From IMG/VR virus record IMGVR_UViG_3300025435_000039, positions 1-40,911 of that record: a stretch of DNA of 40,911 bases; one strand, given 5' to 3'. The notes under the pieces were generated by a model. That model was not told where the DNA came from. It saw nothing but the letters and a program-made list of their open reading frames with translations, and made no database searches. The stretch comes from a virus. A program made the position numbers and the translations under genes. Below, in pieces: positions 20,065 through 29,884 of the stretch; position 1 is the first letter of the stretch; every line of letters starts with the position of its first letter.

Positions 20065-21981
20065 ATGGCAAAGCCAAAGAGCAATTCCTACAAGCTAGCA
20101 GAAGGAGCGACGCTCTCAGCGTCCGACGCCAAGAAGCGCCTTCTGGCTCTGATTGAAGAAGGCGTGACTGTTGAGGACGCTTGCCGCGCAGTCGGCAAGT
20201 CCGTCAAGTCTTATGAGTATTACCGGTCTAGCGACCCGCAATTTAAGGAAGCAATTGACCTCGCCCGCGTAATCAAGAAGCGGGCTGGTGTCGTATCCGA
20301 CGATGACGCCAATATCTCGTTTGAGGACTTTCGTCGCAAGTACTTGAATAGCGTGACGTTCGACCACCAGAGGAACGTCACGTCCCTGCTAGAAGAAGGT
20401 GAACCTGCCTGGCTTCATGGGAATATGACCTACGAGGTCGGTTACAAGAATTACGTCTTAGTCAACATGCCACCAGAGCATGCCAAGTCTATGACCGTCT
20501 CAATTGACTACGTGACCTACCGCATTGTGACCAATCCCAATGTCCGTATCAAGCTAGTCTCCAAGACCCAGGGCATGGCCAAGGAATTCCTTTACGCCAT
20601 CAAGCAGCGGCTTACTTCCCCTCAGTGGGCAGAACTCCAACGCAGGTACGCCCCAGTTGAAGGCTTCAAGGCTACCGCTGAAAAGTGGACATCTGACAGC
20701 ATTTACCTTGAACGTGACTCAGGTGAAAAAGACCCTACCGTTCAGGCGCTCGGTATCGGCGGCCAGATTTACGGCGCACGTGCCGATCTCATCATTCTTG
20801 ATGACTGCGTTACTCTCGCCAACTGCGGAGAGTTTGAAAAGCAGTTACGCTGGATCCAACAGGAAGTTCTTACCCGTGTTGGCCCAACAGGCAAGATCCT
20901 CTGCGTAGGTACCCGCGTTGATCCTATGGATCTATACCGCGAAATGCGTAACCCAGAACGCTACCCTGATAACAAAAGCCCTTGGACATACTTGGCAATG
21001 CCAGCTGTCCTAGAGTTTGCAGACAAGCCAAAAGACTGGGTAACCCTCTGGCCTAAGTCAGATCGTCCTTGGGACGCTGATCCTACAGAGCCAGATGAAA
21101 AAGGTTTATACCCACGCTGGTCAGGTGAACATCTTAACCGCCGTCGCGGAATGATTGACCCAAAGACGTGGGCAATGGTTTACCAGCAGCAGGATGTTGA
21201 ATCCACTGCGATCTTTAGCCCAGAGTGTGTACGCGGATCCGTCGCAGGTATGCGATCCATCGGACCGCTTATCCCCGGCGCCCCAGGTCACCCTGAGACA
21301 TTAGCAAGCCAATACGTCGTAGCGTCTATGGACCCAGCAATGTCCGGCGATACCTTTTCGGTAGTCATGTCTGGCGATAAGACCACGAGCAAGCGTTACT
21401 TGCTTGAAGCAAGCCGTATGCCAGCCCCGACACCACAGCAGATCCGTGACTTGATCTTCCACTGGACAGACAAGTACCACGTTAATGTCTGGGTCATTGA
21501 GAAAAATGCTTTCCAGTTGTTCCTGACTCAAGATGAGCAGATCAACAAGTTCCTTGCCTCACGAGGCATCCGCCTTGTTCAGCACTATACCGGTGCCAAC
21601 AAAATGGATGCAGAATTTGGCGTAGCCTCTATGGCACCACTTTTCGGCTCGTGCGACAACCAAGGCAAATTCTTAAAGAACAACTTACTGGAACTGCCAC
21701 GAGCCGACAACGAACACATCAAGTCGCTGATTGAGCAATTGATTACGTGGTCAGCAGGTACGAAGAATAAGCAAGACGGTCCTATGGCGCTTTGGTTTGC
21801 AGAGACGCAAATGCGGGACTACATCAACCAGATGGGTTCATACGGGCAGACATTCGTTAAGAATAAGTTTGCCACGCGCCAACAGATAGCAAACCGTAAG
21901 GTCGTCAACTTGGAAGAATACGCAAGACTACAGGAAAAACTAGCAACGAACGGGGGAACCTTCTATGGCCATGGATATTGA
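20065..21981 (+). CDS. terL: Terminase large subunit with fused N-terminal HTH
   Basis: 638 residues, GGAG 10 bases before ATG 20065. Residues about 14-70 (RLLALIEEGVTVEDACRAVG, SYEYYRSSDPQFKEAIDLAR) look like a terminase-small-subunit helix-turn-helix. The ATPase follows: VNMPPEHAKSM near 134 as deviant Walker A, RADLIILDDC near 241 as Walker B. The RNase-H-like nuclease has Asp in VASMDPAMSGDT near 422 and acidic VNVWVIEKNAF near 473. It cuts and pumps DNA into the capsid. No separate small subunit is seen upstream. Confidence 0.9.
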   Translation: MAKPKSNSYKLAEGATLSASDAKKRLLALIEEGVTVEDACRAVGKSVKSYEYYRSSDPQFKEAIDLARVIKKRAGVVSDDDANISFEDFRRKYLNSVTFDHQRNVTSLLEEGEPAWLHGNMTYEVGYKNYVLVNMPPEHAKSMTVSIDYVTYRIVTNPNVRIKLVSKTQGMAKEFLYAIKQRLTSPQWAELQRRYAPVEGFKATAEKWTSDSIYLERDSGEKDPTVQALGIGGQIYGARADLIILDDCVTLANCGEFEKQLRWIQQEVLTRVGPTGKILCVGTRVDPMDLYREMRNPERYPDNKSPWTYLAMPAVLEFADKPKDWVTLWPKSDRPWDADPTEPDEKGLYPRWSGEHLNRRRGMIDPKTWAMVYQQQDVESTAIFSPECVRGSVAGMRSIGPLIPGAPGHPETLASQYVVASMDPAMSGDTFSVVMSGDKTTSKRYLLEASRMPAPTPQQIRDLIFHWTDKYHVNVWVIEKNAFQLFLTQDEQINKFLASRGIRLVQHYTGANKMDAEFGVASMAPLFGSCDNQGKFLKNNLLELPRADNEHIKSLIEQLITWSAGTKNKQDGPMALWFAETQMRDYINQMGSYGQTFVKNKFATRQQIANRKVVNLEEYARLQEKLATNGGTFYGHGY

Positions 21982-23764
21982 CCAATTAGGTATCAAGGTA
22001 CGCAAGTTACGCGACCACTTCCACACCCGCGATTCTCGCTGGTCTGATCTTCTCTCAATCCGTCAGGGCAACATCCAGCAGGTATTCCCTGGAATGTTCC
22101 CAGATGAATTCCCTAAGCCAATGGTGTCAAACTTCATTGACATCGCAGCCCGCGACGTAGCAGAAGTTATCGCTCCGCTCCCAGCATTTAACTGCGATAC
22201 AACAGATGCCATCTCAGATCGCGCCCGCAAGCGAGCCGATAAGCGCACAATGATTGCCGCTGGCTACCGCGATACTTGTAACCTACAGACTCAGATGTAC
22301 ACCGGCGCAGATCGCTACCTTACTTACGGCATGATCGCATTTGTCATTGAGCCTGATTGGGAAAACAATCGCCCAATGATCCGTATGGATAACCCAATTG
22401 GTTCATACCCTGAGCATGACCGTTTTGGCAAGTTGCTCTCATACACACGTCGCTACAATAAGACCGTGCGTGAACTCATCAATGATTTCCCAGAGTTAGA
22501 GCCACAACTACGTGGACCGTATGAGAACCGTAACTCAGAGCGCATGCTTGAAGTATTCCGTTATCAGGACAAGGATGAACTCATCCTCTTTATCCCTGAG
22601 CGCAAGAACCTTATCCTAGAACGCGCAAAGAACCTTATTGGCGAACTGCCAGTAGTTATTGCTACACGTCCTGGCATTGACTCCGACGAACACCAGCGTG
22701 GTCAATTTGATGACATCATGTGGGTTCAGGTCGCTCGCGCTCGCTTTGCAACTTTGCAATTGGAAGCAGCACAGAAATCTGTACAGGCACCGTTTGCTTT
22801 GCCAGCAGACGTTAACGTACTTGAGATTGGCCCAGACGCAACCATCCGATCAGCCAACCCTGAGAAGATCCGTCGCGTTGATCTTAATATTCCTAACGGA
22901 ATTTTCCAAGAGACAGCTGCACTAGATCAGGAACTACGTGTTGGTTCACGTTACCCACAAGGCCGTCTAGGTCAGCAGTCAGGATCTATCGTCACAGGCC
23001 GTGGCGTAGAAGCACTTATGGGTGGCTTTGATACTCAGGTTAAGACAGCACAGGCTGTATTTGCTGAGGCGTTCCGCCACGTCATGCGTATCTGCTTCTT
23101 GATGGATGAAAAACTATTTGGTGATGTTGAAAAGGAAGTACGCGGTGTAAATGCCGGTGCGCCTTATGAGATTACCTATACCCCGAAGAAAGATATTCAG
23201 GGTGATTATTGGTGCGATGTATCGTATGGCATGATGGCTGGACTAGATCCAAACCGTGCTTTGGTATTCGGCCTTCAGGCTCGTGGAGATAAGTTAATCT
23301 CACGCGACTTTTTGCGTCGTCAGATGCCATGGGAGATGAACGTCACCATGGAAGAAGAACGAGTTGAAGTAGAAGAATTACGTGATGCGTTAATGCAATC
23401 AGTTGCAGCTTACGCTCAAGCAATTCCATCTATGGCTGCACAAGGACAAGATCCTTCTAAGGCAATCACAGCGATTGCATCAGCCATCAAGGGACGCATG
23501 GCAGGAGATAACATTGAAGATGTTATTGCAGCCGCATTTGCGCCCGCTCCAGTATCCCCAGAAGAAGCTACCGCAGGCGAGGCGCAAGGCGCCCCTGGAC
23601 AGGTTCCTTCTGGGGCTCCTACACCGCAAGGCGCACCGCAAGGTGGCGCACCAATGCCTGCGCCGCAAGGTGGCGGTTCTGCGTTGCAGAATCTATTAGC
23701 AGGACTTTCATCTTCTGGACAGCCTGCGCTTAGCGCTTCTGTTTCCAGAAGGTCGCCAGCCTAA
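21965..23764 (+). CDS. Portal protein
   Basis: 599 residues, starting in a 17-base overlap with terL and behind GGGGGAA. It follows terL, is of portal size, and shows the long helices of a portal stem (ARARFATLQLEAAQKSVQAP, TQVKTAQAVFAEAFRHVMRI) plus MRMDNPIGSYPEHDRFGK-type wing elements. The last 90 residues are a Pro/Gly/Gln-rich flexible tail (GAPTPQGAPQGGAPMP). It forms the dodecameric DNA gate. The layout resembles podovirus-like portals. Confidence 0.85.
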   Translation: MAMDIDQLGIKVRKLRDHFHTRDSRWSDLLSIRQGNIQQVFPGMFPDEFPKPMVSNFIDIAARDVAEVIAPLPAFNCDTTDAISDRARKRADKRTMIAAGYRDTCNLQTQMYTGADRYLTYGMIAFVIEPDWENNRPMIRMDNPIGSYPEHDRFGKLLSYTRRYNKTVRELINDFPELEPQLRGPYENRNSERMLEVFRYQDKDELILFIPERKNLILERAKNLIGELPVVIATRPGIDSDEHQRGQFDDIMWVQVARARFATLQLEAAQKSVQAPFALPADVNVLEIGPDATIRSANPEKIRRVDLNIPNGIFQETAALDQELRVGSRYPQGRLGQQSGSIVTGRGVEALMGGFDTQVKTAQAVFAEAFRHVMRICFLMDEKLFGDVEKEVRGVNAGAPYEITYTPKKDIQGDYWCDVSYGMMAGLDPNRALVFGLQARGDKLISRDFLRRQMPWEMNVTMEEERVEVEELRDALMQSVAAYAQAIPSMAAQGQDPSKAITAIASAIKGRMAGDNIEDVIAAAFAPAPVSPEEATAGEAQGAPGQVPSGAPTPQGAPQGGAPMPAPQGGGSALQNLLAGLSSSGQPALSASVSRRSPA

Positions 23765-23803
23765 CGTTTCTGGCGATCAAAACAAACCTATAGGAGATAC
23801 ACC

Positions 23804-24013
23804 ATGGCAACAATGAAGTCATCATTGACTACAAAGGTTCCTTCACCAAAGAACCAAGGCGGACACGGATCATCCGAAGCCGTCACACAAAAGACAAAGA
23901 TCCAGCCTAAGAAGGGTCCAGAGGGTACAGGAAAGTCAACAATCCTCTACACCGTTCAGCCTTCAGGCACAAAAGGCGTTGGCACAACAGCAAGCAAGCC
24001 ACGCGGTAAGTAA
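23804..24013 (+). CDS. Small basic protein, unknown
   Basis: 69 residues behind ATAGGAGAT. MATMKSSLTTKVPSPKNQ, Gly/Lys/Thr-rich and probably disordered, net positive. May bind DNA or the portal interior. Not recognised. Confidence 0.6.
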   Translation: MATMKSSLTTKVPSPKNQGGHGSSEAVTQKTKIQPKKGPEGTGKSTILYTVQPSGTKGVGTTASKPRGK

Positions 24014-24017
24014 TTAA

Positions 24018-24233
24018 ATGTCAGACGAGTTGGGCAAAGTACCAACGCGGGTAACCAAGTGGGATGTCTTTGCCCTTCTCGCTGACACAACCGCAGCAAT
24101 TTTAATTGATATAGCAAGCGGGTTTGACATCTTGACTCAGATGTTTGAACACCAAGCAAGTTTCGTGGATGAGAAAAAATCCTTCCACGAGTATGCAGCC
24201 CGAACCATTGAGACATTACAAGAGGGAGAATAA
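24018..24233 (+). CDS. Small helical protein, unknown
   Basis: 71 residues, MSDELGKVPTRVTKWDVFAL, helical throughout, with a hydrophobic middle (TTAAILIDIASGFDILTQMF) too polar for a sure membrane span. Four bases after the previous gene. A virion-assembly role is inferred from position. Confidence 0.6.
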   Translation: MSDELGKVPTRVTKWDVFALLADTTAAILIDIASGFDILTQMFEHQASFVDEKKSFHEYAARTIETLQEGE

Positions 24234-24236
24234 GTC

Positions 24237-24704
24237 ATGCCACAGGCAAATAAGCCAGCAATGACATCAGGCCCTGGGGCTTTAAGCCAAAGAACCGATG
24301 GCGGACCAGCATCAAAGCAAGCAATTCGTTATGTATCAGGTATGCCATCTTATGGCGATGCCCAAGCACTAATGGATATGCAAGCATCAGCACCAATGGC
24401 AAAAACAAATAATCCACCACGTCCGGCACCTGCATCTTCAATGCAGCCACAACAAGGTGGACAAGCACAACTTCAGCCACAACCACAGCAGCCAGTAGTT
24501 CCCCTTACTGCTCCAACACAGTTCCCTAATGAGCCTGTTACAGCAGGCGCAGCAACGGGTGCTGGTCCAGGACTTGCAGCAATTGGAATGAACCAAATGC
24601 AAATGGGTGGTGGCGCTTCGGCTCGCCAAGCAGTACAAACTTTGGCGGCTTCCCCAGACGCTTCCCCAGAATTAAAACGCCTCGCTGCAATCTTAGGACA
24701 GTAA
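24237..24704 (+). CDS. Pro/Gln-rich virion-associated protein
   Basis: 155 residues, low complexity with many Pro, Gln, Ala and Met (MQPQQGGQAQLQPQPQQPVV) and a short helical end (SPELKRLAAILGQ). Its composition resembles the portal tail. Probably an internal or decoration component. Confidence 0.55.
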   Translation: MPQANKPAMTSGPGALSQRTDGGPASKQAIRYVSGMPSYGDAQALMDMQASAPMAKTNNPPRPAPASSMQPQQGGQAQLQPQPQQPVVPLTAPTQFPNEPVTAGAATGAGPGLAAIGMNQMQMGGGASARQAVQTLAASPDASPELKRLAAILGQ

Positions 24705-24707
24705 TCT

Positions 24708-27700
24708 ATGGCTAATCCAAACATTATGCCATCAAGCAATACTCCGCCTACGGTTGACATTGCCAACGCAATTGCGAAGTATCATCCTGAACTTATGCAG
24801 AAGTCTCCACAAATTGGAGCCGCAGCGATTGCTTCAGGCAATACAAATACGGCTTTAACATTAGCCAGCGCACAGACCATTGCTACCCATGCTCAGGCAC
24901 TTGCCGATCATCAACAGCAATACAATTCAGACTCTGTATGGTCTAACATTTTAGGTGGCGCACAGAAAGCCACAGGCGCAGTCACTCAAGGCTTAAGCAA
25001 GATTCCTGGCGTTAGCACCATCATGCAATGGGCTAATAAACCATTACAGGAAATTCAAAAAGATTACAAGTTTCTTCATAGCGTTTATACTGACCATTCT
25101 GTATGGCAAGGTGTACTTGCCACTCTTGGTGTAGCAGGCGGAGCCACTGCTGGATTTTTTACCGCTGGCCCACTTGGAGCCGTTGCTGGCGCAGATGCTG
25201 CATTAGCAGGCGAACGCAACTTAGCAAAACTTATTCCAAATTTCAAAGATTCAGTTGCCAAGTCACAAGATCCAAACTATTTGGTTTCTCCTGGACGCGA
25301 TCTTTCTAACGCTCTTGGCCAATTGCCTGGATTCTCAGCATTAAAAGACACTGAACATGGATTTGGTCAAACTATTTCTGGTGTAGCCGATGCCGTATTT
25401 GATTTTGGCGCAGATCCACTTGTTAAAGGTGGACAATTAAACGCAGCCCTCAAGTCAGGTAAATATGTTGGCGCAGCTGTTGACGATGCTGGTAAAACAT
25501 TACTTGATGAAGCCGGTAAGCCAATGCAAATCAAGGCTACGCTACCTATCGCTTCACAATCAAAGTCTATTAACGACTTTATGGTTGCCTATTCAGGCAA
25601 GGCTTATAGCGGATCACAAGTTCTTGACGCTTACGATAATCCGATCAACACAGGATTTCGCCGTGCGGTAGATACGATCGCTTCAACATCAAACCCAGTT
25701 GAGATCCAGCGTTTGTTCCCACGCAGCCAATTTACTACCTATGAGGCAGAACGCTTAGCAAAAGCCACAACGCCACAACAGGTTGTTAATGAAATGGGTA
25801 AGAGTCTTTACTCAGCAGAACTTGTTGCTCAGGATGCTGTGCCACGCACAACTCTTATTTTGCCTACCCAGACCGTTGCTCGTGCATTTGTTGACAAAGG
25901 CCTTCAGGCTGTTCGCCAGTCTGGCACTTCGCTTAACGAAGAACGCAACTTGCTTTTGCCTAAGACATCTACAGTTGTGGATGAGGCGGGCAACCCAATG
26001 GTTAACCCAGACGGTTCTGTACAGAAGCAAGTATTGCAGGGAGCATTACCAACAGTCCTAGGAAAGCTAGGCTTGTTGGATCTTTCTGGTGCTAAGGAAG
26101 CTGCACTCAACGGCCTTGCTGCTAAGGTGCGCACCTTTACCGGATATAAGGCTTTGTCCATCAATGCCAAGACTCTTGAGCAGTCTGGTAAAAACTTTAC
26201 CTGGGATGACCCAAACCTTGGTCCACAGATTTACAACACGGCTTATTACGCTATGCCACATGACCTTGCCCTTGAGCATACTGCAAAGATTATGCTTGAG
26301 CCAGACCTTGCCACAAAGCAAGAGATGTATGGCAACCTTGTCAAAGAAGTTGTTAAAAATGCTGGTCTTTCAGGCAACGATGCAATTGTTGATAAGGTTA
26401 TGTCACAAGCGCAACGCGCTACAGATAATGGTGAGTTGACAAACATTGCCTATGGCCATGATGAATCAGGCGCACCACGCGGCTATGTAGACATGAAAGA
26501 TGGCGGTAAGCAAGGTGTAGCCCTCTGGTCTTGGCAACGCGGTAGCAACGCATTTATTGACTTCAAAGAATTGCGCAATGCCATGCGCCAGTCAACCATT
26601 CACAGTCTTCTTTACCAAAAGTTGGATGATGGTTTTACTTATTACACCGACAAAATTTTTGCTCCACTTACCCTTTTCTCAACAGGTTTTGGTTTACGTG
26701 TAGCCTCATCTGAGGCACTTCATCAGATCATCCGTGCCGGTCTTGGTGATTATATCCAGAGCCAAATAGCGCAGAGCGCAGCAAAGTACAATATCTTGCA
26801 CAAGATAGATGATAATACTATTGCTCGTTACGCTGATTCAGCGGCACAGGCTTTGACTAGCGAAGATCATGCTGCCCTTCTTTCAGGCAAGTCGGTAGTT
26901 AACAACGCCGTTACTAAACTGATTCAAGAAAAGGCTGACCTTTACAAGAGCCTTAGCGCTACAGAACGAGCCAATGAGTTGGCTACTGACATTCGTGGTT
27001 TGCGTAACCGTGTAAGCCCAGTAGGTTTTATTAACAGCAAGATTGCTCCTTATGTAGCAGCTGATAAATTAGATGTTGTTACCAAGTACCAGCAGTTGAT
27101 GGGTCACGTCGGTATCCCAGCGGGCGTTGCATCAGATCACGGCAAGTCATTTAAGAATAATGCTGAAGATCGTGTAGATATTCTTTCTCAGTTGATGGGT
27201 CATACAGCCAAGCCAACTGAAGAAATTGCAAGCCTTACTGGTACAAATCCTCATTACCATATGTACTGGGCGCAGAACCTTTCCAAGTTGCGCAATGAGC
27301 AAATGGCTCAGGATATTGCCGCATCATGGCAAAAGTTTTCAAAGTCATCAGATTGGTCAACACTTTCCAATGATGATAAATGGGGACGAGTCAAGGCTGA
27401 CTTCCAAGCACGTGTAGAAGATCCAGCTCAATATGCCGATCTACGCCCAACAATGGTTGGTCTATCTAAGGGCGACCCAGCATCATATGCCAATGAAGTT
27501 GTCTCATCATTCCGTGGTTTAGTTGAAGGTGCCTCTGGAGTAATCCATGAGGATCTTATTAACAATATCAAGAATGGCGAGCGCACTTATGAAACTGCGC
27601 TAAAGAACATTCCAACTACAGATAGCCCATTTGCTATCCTTGGAAAGTCTCACAAGCCAAACTGGGGCAATCCAATGGACAAGGTTCTTGACCTTGGATA

Positions 27701-29411
27701 CCGTACATTTATTAACCCAGTCATTGACCACATCTCACGTGAGCCAATCTTTGCTCATTACCTTTACGAGAACTTCCGTGATCTCAAGCCATTGCTTGAC
27801 TCAGGAGCAATTAGTGAGGATGAAGCACTCCGTATTGCCGGTCAGAAGGCAACAGTTGCAATCGTGCCATTGATCCACAACCCTGCACTTCGCAGCCAGT
27901 GGGCAACAATGAGCCGCAACTTGTTCCCATTCTATTTTGCGCAGGAGCAGGCACTCAAACGTATTGGTCGCCTTGGCTTGCAAGACGGCCGTGCTATCCG
28001 CACATTCCGAGATTTCCAGATGATTCAGCAAGGTATGAATAACCCAGGATTTGTCCATACAGATTCAACTGGTAAGCAGTACATTGTGTACCCACTTGTC
28101 GGTGAATTCGGCAACGCTGCCCTTCGTGGTTTCCAAGCCCTTGGCATAGATTCATTTTCTGGTATGCCAGAATCCACCATTGGAAACACCGCATCTTTAG
28201 CTACGGTTCTACCAGAAGTTAAGATGCCAGGTATCTCACCAATGGCCAATCTTGCACTTACCGATCTTGGTAAGCGTTTCCCTTGGATGGAAAAAGTTGC
28301 AAACGTCGCCTCTGGCGGATACCCAGCAACCGACTGGATCAATACTGTCCTGCCGAACTCAAGCGTTCGTGATTTTTACAATGGCTTGACAATGGATCAG
28401 CGTGTCAACGCAGTACACAATGCAACACTTACTGCCATTGCCAGCGCTCAATACCATGGCATTATTGATGACAAGTTCCCAATGTTGCCACCTGCTCAAC
28501 AACAGCAGATTCTTGACAAAATTGAGAATAATGCAAAGTCAAATTTGTTTATCCAAGGCTTACTTTCATTCTTCCTTCCGTTGGCTCCAAATGTCACCAA
28601 TATGGATTACAATAAGAACTTGCAATCCTTACGCGATGAATACCAGAGCCTTATCAAGAACGGCATGACCCTTGCCCAAGCTCAGGATAAATTCCTTGCT
28701 ACTCATGGTAACCAAGCAATTTCCTACACAGTAGGCTTCTCAAAGACCAAAGAAAACGGAGCCACAATTCCGCTTTCTGATACAACCATCAATTGGCTTT
28801 CTAACAACAATGACATCATTAAGTCAAACCCAAATGGTGCCGCCTATCTCATCCCGCAGAATACAACTGGCGGAGATGTTCAGGCTATTGAGAACAAGTT
28901 GCTTACAATGCACCTTCGTTCCCAGCAGACGCCGGCAGAGTTTATGAACTCTGTTTATGTCTCCAAGGGTTGGGTTGATCTTGGTCAGGACTTCAAAGAT
29001 TACCAAGCAGCAATCCAAGAAGCCAAGAAGACTAATAACGTAACTGCCCTTGGTCAGATTTCACAGGCTTGGAAATTAGTAAGTGAATCTTACGCTCAAC
29101 AGAATCCAATTTGGTGGGCAAGTTACAAGGATCCAACCAAGACTGTAGATGCCCAAAATGCTCTCAAGGATTTCCAATCCCTTCAGGGTGCAGGCAAACT
29201 TGGCACAACCGATCAGGCAAAAGGCATTGCAAATTTGCTTGCTAGTTATAATGACTACCACGCAGCAATTAGCCAGCAAACCAAGGGTACAAAACTTACA
29301 AGTATTGGATATGCAATTCAAGATGCTTGGAATAGTTATTTGGATCAAGAAATGACTGATAATCCAAATCTTTCAAATGTGATTAACGGCGTATTTAGGA
29401 GAGTATCATAA
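24708..29411 (+). CDS. Giant internal virion / DNA-ejection protein
   Basis: 1567 residues, the largest gene. One glycine-rich hydrophobic segment near residues 140-165 (GVLATLGVAGGATAGFFTAG, then PLGAVAGADAALAG) could insert into membrane. The rest is mixed helical with no repeats typical of a tape measure. It lies between portal and capsid with three smaller virion-type genes behind it, the place of internal core proteins in podoviruses. Such proteins are ejected with the DNA and form a channel. No transglycosylase or protease motif was seen by eye. Confidence 0.6.
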   Translation: MANPNIMPSSNTPPTVDIANAIAKYHPELMQKSPQIGAAAIASGNTNTALTLASAQTIATHAQALADHQQQYNSDSVWSNILGGAQKATGAVTQGLSKIPGVSTIMQWANKPLQEIQKDYKFLHSVYTDHSVWQGVLATLGVAGGATAGFFTAGPLGAVAGADAALAGERNLAKLIPNFKDSVAKSQDPNYLVSPGRDLSNALGQLPGFSALKDTEHGFGQTISGVADAVFDFGADPLVKGGQLNAALKSGKYVGAAVDDAGKTLLDEAGKPMQIKATLPIASQSKSINDFMVAYSGKAYSGSQVLDAYDNPINTGFRRAVDTIASTSNPVEIQRLFPRSQFTTYEAERLAKATTPQQVVNEMGKSLYSAELVAQDAVPRTTLILPTQTVARAFVDKGLQAVRQSGTSLNEERNLLLPKTSTVVDEAGNPMVNPDGSVQKQVLQGALPTVLGKLGLLDLSGAKEAALNGLAAKVRTFTGYKALSINAKTLEQSGKNFTWDDPNLGPQIYNTAYYAMPHDLALEHTAKIMLEPDLATKQEMYGNLVKEVVKNAGLSGNDAIVDKVMSQAQRATDNGELTNIAYGHDESGAPRGYVDMKDGGKQGVALWSWQRGSNAFIDFKELRNAMRQSTIHSLLYQKLDDGFTYYTDKIFAPLTLFSTGFGLRVASSEALHQIIRAGLGDYIQSQIAQSAAKYNILHKIDDNTIARYADSAAQALTSEDHAALLSGKSVVNNAVTKLIQEKADLYKSLSATERANELATDIRGLRNRVSPVGFINSKIAPYVAADKLDVVTKYQQLMGHVGIPAGVASDHGKSFKNNAEDRVDILSQLMGHTAKPTEEIASLTGTNPHYHMYWAQNLSKLRNEQMAQDIAASWQKFSKSSDWSTLSNDDKWGRVKADFQARVEDPAQYADLRPTMVGLSKGDPASYANEVVSSFRGLVEGASGVIHEDLINNIKNGERTYETALKNIPTTDSPFAILGKSHKPNWGNPMDKVLDLGYRTFINPVIDHISREPIFAHYLYENFRDLKPLLDSGAISEDEALRIAGQKATVAIVPLIHNPALRSQWATMSRNLFPFYFAQEQALKRIGRLGLQDGRAIRTFRDFQMIQQGMNNPGFVHTDSTGKQYIVYPLVGEFGNAALRGFQALGIDSFSGMPESTIGNTASLATVLPEVKMPGISPMANLALTDLGKRFPWMEKVANVASGGYPATDWINTVLPNSSVRDFYNGLTMDQRVNAVHNATLTAIASAQYHGIIDDKFPMLPPAQQQQILDKIENNAKSNLFIQGLLSFFLPLAPNVTNMDYNKNLQSLRDEYQSLIKNGMTLAQAQDKFLATHGNQAISYTVGFSKTKENGATIPLSDTTINWLSNNNDIIKSNPNGAAYLIPQNTTGGDVQAIENKLLTMHLRSQQTPAEFMNSVYVSKGWVDLGQDFKDYQAAIQEAKKTNNVTALGQISQAWKLVSESYAQQNPIWWASYKDPTKTVDAQNALKDFQSLQGAGKLGTTDQAKGIANLLASYNDYHAAISQQTKGTKLTSIGYAIQDAWNSYLDQEMTDNPNLSNVINGVFRRVS

Positions 29412-29884
29412 TGGCAACACCTGCACCAACACCAACGCCAACGCCAACCGGTAATAGCGCATTTGCCCAAGCACTTGCAGGTTTAACTGGTAGCGGATCA
29501 AACCCATATGCGATTCCTACAACCACAAAAACCACTTATCTTACCCAGACGTCTGCGCCCGATCTTGCCTCAACAATCAACGGATTGTTTCAATCCCTTG
29601 TTGGTCGGTATGCAACCCCAGAAGAAATTCAGAAATACGGTCAGGAATTACTGGCTGCCGAAAAAGCCAATCCTGGAACATATTCAGGTGAAACTACATA
29701 CCAGCAGTCTGGTAAAAGAGCCACAGTTTCTGGCACTCAAACCACAGCTGGCGTAAACGAGCAAGCATTTTTAACAAACCTTATCCAAGGCACGGCAAGC
29801 GCAAAAGAATACAAAGCCGGAACGCAGTACCTAAACGCAATTACAAGCATCAACGACAAGTTCAGAGGCGGTTACAGTGGCTGA
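29411..29884 (+). CDS. Virion protein with PT-repeat N-terminus
   Basis: 157 residues, ATG sharing one base with the previous stop. Begins MATPAPTPTPTPTGNS, a Pro/Thr linker, then helices DLASTINGLFQSLVGRYATP and EEIQKYGQELLAAEK. Likely an internal core component made with the large protein before it. Confidence 0.55.
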   Translation: MATPAPTPTPTPTGNSAFAQALAGLTGSGSNPYAIPTTTKTTYLTQTSAPDLASTINGLFQSLVGRYATPEEIQKYGQELLAAEKANPGTYSGETTYQQSGKRATVSGTQTTAGVNEQAFLTNLIQGTASAKEYKAGTQYLNAITSINDKFRGGYSG

